In this document: positions 1-11,987 of the stretch, piece by piece
How positions within the stretch are numbered: position 1 is the stretch's first letter
Layout: the number at the start of each line of letters is the position of its first letter
From: Aphidius gifuensis
Lineage: Eukaryota; Arthropoda; Insecta; Hymenoptera; Braconidae
NCBI RefSeq assembly: GCF_014905175.1
Contig: NC_057792.1
Coordinates: forward strand, 14,762,963-14,826,962
DNA length: 64,000 nucleotides
Direction: 5' to 3'
The notes under the pieces: generated by a model
Told to the model about the DNA's origin: nothing
The model's input: the letters and a program-made list of their open reading frames with translations, nothing else
Database searches by the model: none
Program-made: the position numbers and the translations under genes

Positions 1-3000
1 TCTTCTGCTTTTACAAAAGAAAAAAATAATGAATATATATATTTGTGTGCGCACACTGGCTCAACAATTTAATTAATGTTTTCCTTCAATTTATCGCTAT
101 ATATATTTTAAATGATTTTTTTTTCCTCTTTATTTTTTGTATATTAATATTATTCCAATATATATTTACGTATTATTATTTTATTATTTATTTTTTTTTA
201 AATAATAAGATATATATAAATGTCTAAATATATAATCCAAATGATAAAGAATTCCAGAGCGTAGAAAACCAGACAATATTTACAACGACATGTCGAGGAC
301 ATGATTCTTGGAAGATGATTAAAAAGAATTAAAAGAAAAAAAAAATGTAACGACTTGTCGGTGCCGCAGGAGCAGCAAAAGATTATGTTAACGTAAAAAG
401 CACAAAAAAATATAATGATGATGATGAAGATGACAGAGAAGCTGACGATGACATGAAAAGATAAAAAAAAAAAACTTAAATGCTGCTGGGATGATACTAT
501 CTTTGAAAGATAGCAAGAATTTTTTATTTTTTTTTATTTTTTGTAATATTCATTGCCTGACATATCTCATAGGTTATCACCACAATTCTTCGACAATTAT
601 TAAAGCTCCAAAGAAACAACAAAAAAAAAAAAAAATTAAATCTTTCTTAAATATATTCTTTTCTTACTAATTTCATAAAAGATATTCCAAATCAACTTAA
701 TTTGTTTATTATTTTATTTTTGAATTTTTTTTTTCACAAATTATCATATATACTTGTTGGCGAACTGGCGATAGTTTCACCTGCTACATCCGGTTTCGAA
801 TAAAAAAATAAATTACATTTAAAAATGTAAAAATAAATAAACCGATGTCTAGGAACAAAAAAATTGAAAAAAAAAAAAATATTTGTATATGTATAGCGCG
901 TGCTCCAACAAATCTTCATGTTTAATATAATAATATTTTTAAAATTTGAAATAAAGAAACAAAAAAATGATAAATTTTAATCGTTTTTGGTCTGCAAAAT
1001 AGAGTAGCTAAATTTTTTTAAATATATAAAAGAATACTGTGAATTTTGCCGATTCAATTTGTTGGTGCGAAATTTTTAGCCCAAGGGTGCGGCGCTATAC
1101 ATCGTACACGACACGCAAGCGTCATTGGTGAATTAACTCGAACACATATCATTGGTTATAATATTAAAGAAGATGAAGAAAAAATAAAAAAAATTTATTT
1201 TTAATTGAACAAAAAAAAAAGGCATGCATGATGCAGGCAGGCATCGTGCTGAAAAATCAAGTGTGAGGATACATCCATATATATAAAGGTAAAAAATTAA
1301 AAAAAAGAGAGAAAGAAAAAAAAATAAAAGTCAAAGAGATATTGGAAGAGATGAAGAAATTGAGTAAAGAAGAAGCGAAACGAAAAGAGGCACATGTATT
1401 ATAGTAAAAAAAAGTGAGAGATGATATTTTTCTTGGATACTAAAATGATTTTGTACAGTGCATATATCTTGAGTCTCTGAATATAGCTAAAAGGAGCGAT
1501 AAAGATGAAACTTTTGAAAAGGGACTAACGACCGGCAGTTAACGGCGGCTCTTAAATTGCTGGTTGCCCGTTGCATCGTCCATGAACGGCCTGGACTGAG
1601 AATTATTAAACTGTAGTTTAGTTTAAATTAAGTTATTACCTCCCTCTTATTTATTTTTTTTTTTATTTATATTTCCCTTCCTCTCTTTTTCTCTTCATCA
1701 CTTGCCCTTATACTCAAGACCGCGACTTTTGTTTTCTTCTTAAGATTTTTCTTTTAACTTTTTTTAAATTTTTTTTTTAACTTTTTATTTTCGTTTAGTC
1801 TACACTTGGTCATTACCAACTAACACTTTATACACATATATATTTTTTTTAAACAACATTATCCAACGAATTTTATTTATTTATTATTATTTTTAAATTT
1901 TTTTTTATATTATAATAATATATAGTTTTATAATAGATTGATGAAAAAATTCTTAGGCTTTCCGGATTTTTTTTTCAATTAATTTTATGACTTATATTTG
2001 GTTGGAATGTATGTAAGTTGTTTTTTTGTTTTTTTTTTTCTTGAAATAATTTTGTAATGTGAATGCATCCGAGTCATTATTTAACGATTAGGATGAATGC
2101 TTGAGGTGAAAAATTAAATAGATTGACAAAAAAAGAGTCTTAAATATGATAGGAAATTTTTTTGTATATATATATTATTTTTAATATTTATAATTGAACT
2201 TATAATAAAAATACTGTTGAGTATTTTAATATACACAAAAATATAATTATTAAACAGTTTAAATGAATAAAAAATACATACGTATATTATTCAAATTATT
2301 ATTGAAATATCATAAATTGTTTATGGCATATATTTATAAATTAAAAATACATATGATTATTTCATTTGAACGAAAATAATATTTACATTTAATCAATAAA
2401 CCTTCATCTGTCAACGAGACAATTTAATGATTGATCTGGGTTACAAATCAGCTTTCTGTCAGATGTAATAATTTAATCATAAAAAAAATTATAAACAACC
2501 TGTATATATTTGAAACACCTGGCTTTTTTTTTTTTATTTTTATTATTTTTAAATATACAAGTCACGAAATTTCCATGACACAAGAAAATGATACCGCCAA
2601 ATAAATGTGTATGTGTATACCAAACGATAAAAATCTTGATCCTTCAATTTAATACTCAAAAAAAGTAAACAGTAAAATGAGAATAAGAAGAAGATTATAA
2701 AGTAATATGTATAGAAGGGCGTGAAACACAAATGGGATCACGTAAAAAAGATATTTTCACCCTCAACCAAACAAAAAGAAAAAGAAAAAAAAAAAAAAAG
2801 CTGATTTCTCCCGTCGGCATTGAAAAATTGTAAGACATAAGTGTGTGTATGGTTTTTGTTTGTAAACAGGCAGCTTCTGACATTGGCCCTTATACGATAA
2901 GTGATCCCTAGAGACACGGGAAAACGATCTTATGATTGACCATGTTTCATAAATCCCTATGGTATATTTTCTTGGACCATTGTTCCTCTCTTTTTTTTTT

Positions 3001-3658
3001 TTTTTTATTTATTTTTCCCGTTAAATCTTGACAAAATTAAACATAACTTAAATAAATCATTATTCATATTCAAAACCCTTAATTAAAAAACAAAAAAAAA
3101 CATCTAATTTTCTATGAAATTTTAAACTTCCTGCACACAAAATTATTGGGTTGTTGAAAAAAATTATTTCAGTAGATAATGCGCCTATTTGGTCAGACAA
3201 AAAAAATTATTTTTTTTATTTTAAATACATCTTTTTTATAATTAAAAAAATATATATTTTAATTTTAGACTAATTTTTTTTTGAATTCTATTTAAAATAT
3301 TTTTAATGACTTTTCAATGTGATTTTGGGCTGACTATATAATTTTGAATGGATCGCATGATACACATAATGATACCTGCTTTTTCATCATTAAAAAAATC
3401 AAAATAAAAAATATATTAGAGACAATTTGAAAAAAAATTTACCGCTGGAGCAGCGGAACAATGTTTCCCAATTTGTTGGACTCTTCAAAGATAGGTACTG
3501 TTTATTTTTTCGACATGGGTAATTTTTTTATTTCAATCATTTGTTTTTCTGTACTATGATCAAATTAGTTTGCAAAAAATTGTACAGCTCTTATATTCAG
3601 TTAAAATTGAATAATTTTTTTAAACTTGAAAAATAATTTGTCAATCAAATGAATGTAC
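1..3658. other. Non-coding, probable intron of the minus-strand gene at 4028
   Basis: AT-rich sequence with many poly-A/T runs and no open frame that resembles a protein. The minus-strand exon ending at 3659 has a good donor here, so this stretch is best read as the start of its first coding intron; the next exon is not visible and probably lies off the left edge. It contains one copy of a dispersed 44-bp repeat (3157-3200). Confidence 0.5.
3157..3200 (+). repeat. Dispersed 44-bp repeat, copy A
   Basis: Contains ATTATTTCAGTAGAT followed by CCTATTTGGTCAGACAA. The same two blocks, in the same order and about the same spacing, recur at 8611-8653. The flanks do not align obviously, so this is a short shared block and not part of a large duplication. 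Confidence 0.7.
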
Positions 3659-4028
3659 CTTTTTTATCGTCGTCATCATCTTGATGATCATTTGAATGAT
3701 GTATAAGAGAAGTACCAGATTGATGAGATATACTTGGTACCAATGGATGGCCTGTTAATGACGAATGATGAGGATGATGATGACTTAAAAAACGTACAGC
3801 AGCAGCAGCTGCAGCTTGATGCTGAGCTTGCATTGTTTGTTGCATTTGATTTTGTACATTTCCAAGTACAGCAGCATGATGTGATGGCCATCCAGCAAGA
3901 TGAAATGGAAATACTGGTGTCGCCCTCTGGAACAGCCGTGCTTGGCCCAATAGTGTACCACCTGTACCGGCTGTTCCACCACCAGGAGGTGGTGGGAACG
4001 ACAGGCCACCTCCTGGTTCTAACACCAT
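3659..4028 (-). CDS. First coding exon of an unidentified regulator-like protein (partial)
   Basis: The ATG at 4028 has an in-frame stop a few codons upstream, so it is the likely start. The exon gives 123 codons and ends in phase 1 at an AAAAAAG|GTACAT donor (3659/3658). The product begins MVLEPGGG and runs through Gly/Pro-rich segments, a more ordinary stretch (LFQRATPVFPFHLAGWP), a Gln/Ala-rich segment with a six-Ala run, a His-rich segment (HHHPHH) and an acidic DDDDD tail. Composition of this kind is typical of N-terminal regions of insect developmental transcription factors, but no DNA-binding domain lies in the window, so the family is unknown. The codons are much richer in GC than surrounding DNA, which supports coding. 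A 103-codon frame on the plus strand is its antisense shadow. Confidence 0.6.
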
Positions 4029-5405
4029 GTTGGGAACCAACGTGACTTATTTTAACTCAATATCACTGTATTCACTGTTCATTTATATTTTTAAATTTTT
4101 TTTTTATTTATATATTTTTAGTATTTTTAATCAATTTATATTTGTCGTTTTTTTTATTTTCTATTATTAACATTCAAACAAAATTATTTATTGTCTAAAT
4201 TAATAACTGGCAATGACTAAATTTAAATTAATGAATTTTTTATATCAAATTTAAAAATTAGTTTATTAAATCACAGGTGTAAATTTCATTGACTCATTTC
4301 GGTCCGACGGATAGCGTTAAAATCCCTTTTTTAAATTCTAATATAGTTTAAAAAACTAACACAATATTATATACTTTTTGGTATAGTTATAATTATTATC
4401 AATTTGAATTGATAATAATATTGTATCACTTTTGTATTGTATCGAGATAAAATGAACAGTAGCACAATTTTTGCCTAATTAGCAGCACAACCACTAAACT
4501 AAATGAAAAAAAAATAAATAAAAACAAAAAAAGAAAATATAACTTTATTTATCCGACTTGATTGTTCACTTTTTTGTCACTTGTGATATGTTCAAAATTA
4601 ATTTGTCTGACAGTTCCATCAAAATATGTCATACACATCTGTCCAAGTCTAGAAGTGTAAACATCAAAATCATACAACGACAAAATCACTGAGCATGTCA
4701 AAGTCCCTTAATCATAACATATCTGCACTTCATAAATTCCACTTTAGTCCAATTTTGCTTGATGATAATAATATCAAAGATAAAACACAATTAACGTAAC
4801 ACAATAACTATAATATTATTCAATTACTCCAAAACACTAGTGAATTAACAAACTGGTTTTATTTTATTATCCATGCTAATGAGGTGGTACTATTATTCTG
4901 ATATGTTTTTATCTATTTTTTAATTTTAATCTATTTATAAATATACAAGAAAACTTTTTTTATGATGCTGTAATATTAGATTTTGTTGATCAGGGTGAAC
5001 CACAACGGCACGAGCCAACGGCACAGTACTATCTGTCTTAAAAACAGACCTAGCCCGTTTCCCCACCAGTATTACATCAACATCGTGAAACCCGTTCTTG
5101 TTTCCACCCAGATAAATTCCAATTGGTGAATGATACTGCGGGTTCCGGAGATCTGTAGTAATATCAACCAATCCCAACACACTGATTCAACTATCAGACA
5201 CGCCTGTTGTCGACTTTTTTGTCCTGGAATTGAATCAACTATGCTCACCCTCACACTGATAAATATTATACCACCACGCTTTATGTTTGTAAATTTGGTG
5301 GGGACGAATCAATTGGCGACTGCCCTGCTTCCAGCCACAAGATGGCTCCTCCCTTCCACCTGTACTTTCTACACTAACACACTACAATTATTTATATACA
5401 TTTAA
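4029..5405 (-). promoter_or_regulatory. Probable 5' UTR and promoter region of the gene at 4028-3659
   Basis: No convincing protein. The part at about 4960-5370 is clearly richer in GC than its surroundings, as expected for a 5' UTR or promoter. It includes an AGCCATCTTG sequence on the minus strand resembling a YY1/Pho-type site. Short minus-strand frames at 4935-5254 overlap each other in two frames and look incidental. A small inverted repeat (ATTATTATCAA / TTGATAATAAT) lies near 4393-4421. The transcription start cannot be placed from sequence. Confidence 0.3.
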
Positions 5406-5867
5406 TTTCATGATAGTATGAGTTTCAACATCAAAATGTATTTTGCTCTGTATTATCCATCATTCAGAATTTGATATCGTAACTTGATTTGACTTGAAAA
5501 CATTTCACGTTTATTCAATGAGCTTTATTTCGAAAATTTGAAAAATTGAATTTTCACAATTGTCAATTACTTTTAAATATAATAATTAAAATTTTTTAAT
5601 AATTCATTTGTTTATTTCATTATAAACTTGACATGAAAAATAATTGACTTGGGAAATTTTATGTATTCGATAAATTGAAGAAATTATTGAGTGTAATTTT
5701 TTTTAGAAAAATTGAGCTTTTTTTTTTTATAGAAAAATTGAGCTTTTTTTTTCTATTTTTGGTTTAGATATGTTGAATTGTTTTTTTGTGTTTATTGTTT
5801 TTTATGAGGCAGCTGTTGATGAAACGCATATTGTTTATTTTTTACAATAGAGGTACCCAGGGTTTTG

Positions 5868-5945
5868 TCCTGAGGGGCGGCAACAAACGACCCCTCCATT
5901 GTTCTCCTCCGGGCCTCAGGGGCGCGATCCTCTTTTAATAAGTGA
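5868..5945. other. GC-rich patch with inverted repeats
   Basis: CCTGAGG near 5870 pairs with CCTCAGG near 5920, and inside these AACAA and TTGTT can also pair. The patch stands out in very AT-rich surroundings. It could be a regulatory island or a remnant of a structured element; nothing identifies it further. Confidence 0.3.
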
Positions 5946-6759
5946 AGGACGATACGAGGGGAAAAGTAAATCTATGATAGTAGTGGTTGTTGAGGTATAT
6001 ATATATTTAGTAGTTGAGAGGTTGGGCTGAATTCAGAGGCGTTAAGTAATTACGTCTATTCTCTTCTGAGGAGAAAATTACTTGTGCCCGGGAGGCATCT
6101 CCAAACGGTGGATGGGAAAAATTAGGAAATTAAAATTAAACCCTTCTCTTTCTCTCATTTAATACATCCCTTGGAAAACTTGTAATATAATTTTTTTTTT
6201 TTTGTTATTTTCTTTCTACTTTTTTTATTCACTTTCTGCATATCTATATGTAGAACAGAACATTTTCAATTATTTTAGATAGTTTTAAAAATATCCAACC
6301 ATCAAAATGAATAAATAAATTTTATATATATATCAGATGAAAAATAATAAATAAAAATCATATAAAAACGAAATTTTCTATACGAAAAAATACTGAAAAG
6401 TTTTTACCATCTGTGACCATCGAAAAGATAAGAAAAATGAAAATTTTAAAAATGTATTTTCTACCCCTGTAAATCAAGTACGTTATTCATACAAGATTAT
6501 TTCCCATTTTCGTCATGAGTATGCGCATGTATCGTTATTTAAGTTTCATATTAAAGCTAACGTAGAATATACTATCTAAAAGTCGTTCTTTGGAAAATTT
6601 GATGTATAGCTAAAGCGTGCCCTGCCTTTTCCTCACCAACTTTTTTCATCCTAAATATGAGATATTGCGCTCGATCAATTTTTCATAATTCACACGAGTT
6701 ATGGCAAGTTCGGTATATATTTTTTTCTCCATTAAAAATAATGAAATAGTTATCGGAAA

Positions 6760-6852
6760 TCGGCACCGTCACGGGGAAAATCAGGGACATTGACGGTTTC
6801 CGAAAAATGTATAAATGTGTCTCCGTAAATTTCTCCGTATACGGTGCCAATA
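6760..6852. mobile_element. MITE, family 1 (TATTGGCACCG ends), degenerate copy
   Basis: 93-bp element. The right end reads CTCCGTATACGGTGCCAATA; its reverse complement starts TATTGGCACCGTATACGGAG. The left end (ATCGGCACCGTCACGGGGA) is a diverged version of the same terminal repeat. A second, better preserved copy of almost the same length is at 61250-61343. No coding capacity. Confidence 0.65.
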
Positions 6853-7234
6853 GCATTACCGTAAAAATAAACTAATATTTTCCAATTTTTTACCAGTAAA
6901 TTCTTTTTTTTTATTGATTTAAATTCAATCTTGGTTACGCACTAGCCTGCGTGGTGTTGATACAATTCTACCAATTTAAATTTGAGACCAAAATTTTTCA
7001 TGAAAGTTCTGAAATAAGTGTAGTAATGTTTTTCGAAATAGATTTAGATTCATTAGATTTTATTCGTACAGTGACAACAAAATTATATTCTATGGAAACA
7101 TTATAATTTTTGAGATATATACTTTGAACAGTTTTTTTGTACTTTTAAAAAATATTTATTTGAGGAAGCAAAATTTTACCATATACAAATATTTTTCCAA
7201 AATATGATAATTTTTTTCTTTCTCAAACAAATAC

Positions 7235-7235
7235 T

Positions 7236-7287
<52 letters not shown>
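7235..7287. repeat. (TAA)n microsatellite
   Basis: About 17 uninterrupted TAA units. A poly-Tyr minus-strand frame at 7236-7589 is created by this repeat and is not a gene. Confidence 0.95.
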
Positions 7288-7289
<2 letters not shown>

Positions 7290-7514
7290 CCACATGAATA
7301 AAAGAAAAATTGCAAAATACATAATTAATAATTTAATTAATTCATAAATTTTAAAAGGATTTTTCTTGACAAATACGATAACATAGAATTCTGAATCGAC
7401 AGATTTTGGGAATTGAATTTGATAATGCGATAGTAGAAAATAAAATGAAAGAAAACTACTAGTATGAGAAAATAGTATATAGATATATAAATAGTCAGCT
7501 AGTATATATATATT

Positions 7515-7528
7515 GTTACCCTGGCAAC
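7515..7528. promoter_or_regulatory. RFX X-box motif
   Basis: GTTACCCTGGCAAC fits the X-box consensus (two inverted half-sites GTNRCC and RGYAAC with a short spacer) bound by RFX factors. A second perfect site follows 33 bp downstream. Confidence 0.5.
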
Positions 7529-7561
7529 AGAAAAGAGGGTTTCTCTCAGTTGAAGTTGCTC

Positions 7562-7575
7562 GTTGCCGAGGCAAC
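7562..7575. promoter_or_regulatory. RFX X-box motif
   Basis: GTTGCCGAGGCAAC is a perfect 6-2-6 inverted half-site pair of the RFX type. With the site at 7515-7528 it forms a tight pair. No gene start was recognised nearby. Confidence 0.5.
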
Positions 7576-8610
7576 CCCAAATCAGACATCCCTAAATAAG
7601 CGTCACAAGGTGTAGGTAATGTTCAAAAGAAATGCTTGAGAGAATATTTCTTGGATACAAGAGTTTCACTCTGTATATATATCTATATATATGTAATTTA
7701 CTAACTAAAGAGGTTAGAAGGTTGTGGCATTTCTACTGGAGATGAAAGGGACGTTTCTTTATATATATATAAATTTTATATGTATAATAGAGATACGTAG
7801 AGTTAAGAAGTGTGCATAAAGTCGGTAACTGTTACCTTACAGTAAGGTGAAGAGACCTAGTTAATTACTAAAGCGTTTTAATCGTCGGCAAAGTTCCGTC
7901 GGCATGAGTCTCACGAGAAAATTGAGGGTGGAATTGTAAGGACTAAGGAGGCTGAGGACTGCGTGTAAATTAGAAAATATATATATACCTATACTTGGAC
8001 ACATAAAGCTATATGTAATACTTAGATAAAATCCTCCACAACTTTTTAAATGATATCCTTTTTTTGTTTGCATTTTTTTTCGTATAATTATTTATATATA
8101 TTTTATCATAAGATATTTTTTTTTTTTTAATAATTTTAATAAACAGAGTCTTGTTAATTTTTTTTCCTGTATTTATTTTTATTTTTCTTTGTTGAGAAAT
8201 TGTTTTGCCAACGCTTTTTGGTATTTTGTCATTATGTAAAGGCCCAGAGGGAATACCCCAGTTCATAAAGTGTGGAAGAACTTGGTTAATTTATGTGCAA
8301 ACGAGCTGTATAGTTGTTATACATAAGTCTTAACCAACGAACGATATGCAAGGCTATATATAGACTCGGTATCAGTAAAACAGAAAGAGAATAAGTGAGT
8401 GACGAAATATGCCGGTGGCTTTTTATACACACTGTACTACGTACAGTTGACACTTTGTCCCAGAATTTCCGACTAATTAAGAATCACACTGACATTATCG
8501 CAAAAAACCAATTCTTCGCATGTGAATGCTTGCTTGTGATATCGTGGACATTTTTTTAAATGCATGCAAATGTCAAATAAAAACCAATTTTTCTATATTC
8601 TTAGATTTTC

Positions 8611-8653
8611 AAAAAATTATTTCAGTAGATCAAACACCTATTTGGTCAGACAA
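8611..8653 (+). repeat. Dispersed 44-bp repeat, copy B
   Basis: Same ATTATTTCAGTAGAT and CCTATTTGGTCAGACAA blocks as at 3157-3200, with a few differences only in the spacer between them. Confidence 0.7.
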
Positions 8654-11600
8654 GTAGAAAAAAAAAAAAAAAAATTACATTGAATTGATAATATCTTAAG
8701 AATCATAAAAAAATATTTCATTATTCAAAACTCAATATTTTAGTAGACAAAATCTTCATCTAGGTTGAATCTTAATTTTAATTTTGAATAAAAATATTTT
8801 ACATAAATTTTTTAAGTGATTATTTTTTTAAGCAATTTTTTAATTTCAAAAAATTTGACAATCCGAATAAATATAGGATATTTATTTCTATGATAATAAT
8901 CATCAAACTGAGTTAAATTTTTTCGTTTATGATAAAAAGAAAATAAAAATTCCATTTAAATTATACTATTATTTTTTCATAAACAAAAAAATTTAACCCA
9001 ATTTGAAACAAATGTGAGTGAATAACACTTTTTTTTTATCACATACGAAACCAAAATATAATATAGACCAAATATTTTTACTTTTGGATATATTCGGCTC
9101 TACTTTGCAAGTCAAATTGACTCCATAAACAAAAGACAAGTGTAAAAAAGAAAAAAAAAGAAAAAAAAAATAATAAGGGTAGAAATCCAAGTGTGCGCGA
9201 AAGGACGTTTGATGTGAGGTTAGTGTGTAAGATAAAATAAAAGTAAAAAAAAAAAAAAAATCTGATCTGAGAGAAAAAAAAGTATACATATGTAAACGGA
9301 GAATGTCGGTGAAAAGACATGGTGTTAAAGGGTACCGTAAAAAAAGCACACACCGAAGTTTGTGGTAAAATGCAAAGATGGCTGTCTCAACTGGATCTAC
9401 CTTTTACTACCCTCCTTTAATACATATACATACTACAAAAAAAAAAAAAAAATACATATATATTTTAGTCAACACACTTGTCTTTGTAAAGATCTTTGTC
9501 ACTCTTTCTCCCTTATTTTTTCTCTTGATATTGTATTCGCGAAACCAAAGCACGCAGCGACAGTTAGTTCTGATTAGCGACCGGGCGAATGACGTAGCAG
9601 TGGCTGGATGACGTGCCTTGAATAAGGAAATTCACCAGAAGGCATCCGGAACACAAGCTATTGCTTCTTGCTTCTTAAATTTTTTTATCTTTTTTTTCCC
9701 TCTCTCTTTCTTACTTTATTTTTCTCAAGTTTTTCTTTTTCTCACCGATGGCTCAAACACTGTCTACGTGCCGTGCACCCGTTGAGACTTATAGAAAAAA
9801 AACAAAAAAGAAAAAATTAAAATCAAGTCAAGTCTATAGCAAACTAATAATCAACGAGGCAATAAAGGACTTTGCATTCTCTTAAATCTTGAGGTTCTTG
9901 ACACGTTGAAACATCACAAAAGTAGGAGGCTACATTTTATATCGATCTAGACTGCAGTTGATCGTTTTGGCTTCAGAAAAAAAAATAAACTCATATTATG
10001 TATGGTATATTAGTGAAGTTAGATATAATAGTTAAGGAAAATAGTATACAGCAATCGCATGATCTCCCTTGATTTATGAGTTAATAGTTTACTTTTTCAC
10101 ATAAATAATACTCATCATACTGTTCATTATATAATCAGATGTAGATATGTATGTACTGCAAAATATATATACATATTTTCCAACATCTTTATGATTTTAA
10201 TCTATTTATTCTTTATTTATTTTTTCATATAAATATTTTTATATATATGAAAAGAAAATAATAAATACATGAAAAAATTTTATTATTAAATTTATAATAA
10301 TTTAAGTTTGCTTTTTGTTTATTTATTTATTTTTTATTTGTCATTTAATGTGATGATTATAGTTTAGTTAAATAATGTATTTACTTGGATTTATCGGAAA
10401 TTGTCATGGTCGAGGTTTTTATGTGAGTGGGTGGCAAAGTCATGTGATGAACATATGAAGACATTGATTAAGTACTTATCTATATACACGACGTTAACCT
10501 TATTTTATATTTTTATTATATTATATACACGGAAGTAATTCAAATATCTAAATTGTATATGATATTTTTGTTAATTTATTTTTTGTTTCTTTTAAATTTG
10601 AATTACTATATTTTTTAGTTTTAAAATATTTAACTTGAAAGATAATAATTTTTGTTGTTTTTCTTTTTATTTTTTTGTTGAATTTTATTTGCCAAGACAT
10701 GTACAAATCAAAATGGTGTCTTTAAAGTTAGAAAATGAAGGGAAATAATATAAGAAAAGATACAAAAACCAAATGTTTTTTTAACCAATGGGAAAAGACG
10801 GAGAATAAAATAACCAATACATTTTATTTCAACGTTGTTCGCGTTTAACACACTTTCGGAAAACCCCTCGACATTTTCACGTGGCTGAGTTTGCACTTTT
10901 TTCTTCTCTGTATGTATACCAATACATACTGACACCAAAAAAAAAAAAAACCAACTCACCAAGTTCAAAATATTCTTGGATTTTCTTTTTTTCATTTTTT
11001 TTTTTCACCACCAATTGCCCGTTTGCTCCTTGTACTTATTTCCATCAGGGTTAAAAAATATAAAAATAAATAAAATCCAAAACTTTTCGTTCTCCAGAAC
11101 ACCTATTTTTCCATGGGGACTTAACCGATTGGAAATCGAATCAGAATCTTTGCAATGGTAACCATTTTACGACAAATTTCATGATGATATTATTTTTTTT
11201 ATTTTTCTTTCTCTAACAATATTTTTTTTTCCAACAATTGAATGCTCAATCGAATCAGCATTTTTTATTTAAAAATAAATAAATAAAATTATATTTAGAT
11301 ATATAAATAACTTGACATACAATGTTGCAATCAAATCATTAAATTATTTATATATATTTAATATTTAAACACATAGATACGTCAATCAATGTTAAATTGA
11401 TTTGCATAAATGTGTGATTGAGTAATCTAGAGCAAGTTTAAAAATAAAATAAAATAAATAAACAATCATTGATATTAAATTTAAAGGGTGGGGAAATGTA
11501 TATAGCTGTCAGAATGACGTACTTTGTAATCATCAAAGTGCCATTACCATTCGAGGTATATATGGCCAATCTAATTCAACTTTTTTATTTTCTCAGACAC

Positions 11601-11908
11601 ATCCGTTCTCCTTTTTTTTTTCTCTTATTATTCATTATTCTTTTTTTTTTCATTTTATTTACCCTCCATGCAAATACCATCACACAATTTTTATTTATTC
11701 TTAATGCGATTAAAACAAGCAGTATATAAATATATTTTTAATATTCATCAAATTGAGTAAAAAAAAAACCTGTGCATATAAATATAATCGTCACAAGTTG
11801 ATCACAACAAACGTGATAATGCCAAAAAAAAAAAATATATTAAAAAAGCTCAAAAATAAGTAACATCATAAAAGAAGATATTTTTCAATTTCATCCATGT
11901 ATATAAGG

Positions 11909-11987
11909 ATCGTCGTTCAGCAAAAAATACCATTACGATCTTTTCAAGAGATTTTAGATCGTAAGTATACAATGTAATAACGACGAT
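11909..11987. other. 79-nt imperfect hairpin
   Basis: Outer arms ATCGTCGTT (11909-11917) and AACGACGAT (11979-11987) pair perfectly; inner arms TTACGATCT (11933-11941) and AGATCGTAA (11956-11964) also pair perfectly around a 14-nt loop. The middle about 15 nt on each side pair poorly, which argues against a classical miRNA precursor. Confidence 0.35.

Noticed and set aside
3734..4045. 103-codon plus-strand frame
   Set aside because: Antisense of the first coding exon at 4028-3659, which has better composition, a bounded ATG and a proper donor.
4935..5254. Two overlapping minus-strand frames of 60-81 codons
   Set aside because: They overlap in different frames in a GC-richer leader region, have no recognisable domain, and no acceptor was found that joins them to the exon at 4028.
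7236..7589. 117-codon minus-strand frame ending in a long Tyr run
   Set aside because: The run is the (TAA)n microsatellite read backwards; the remainder has no domain-like composition.
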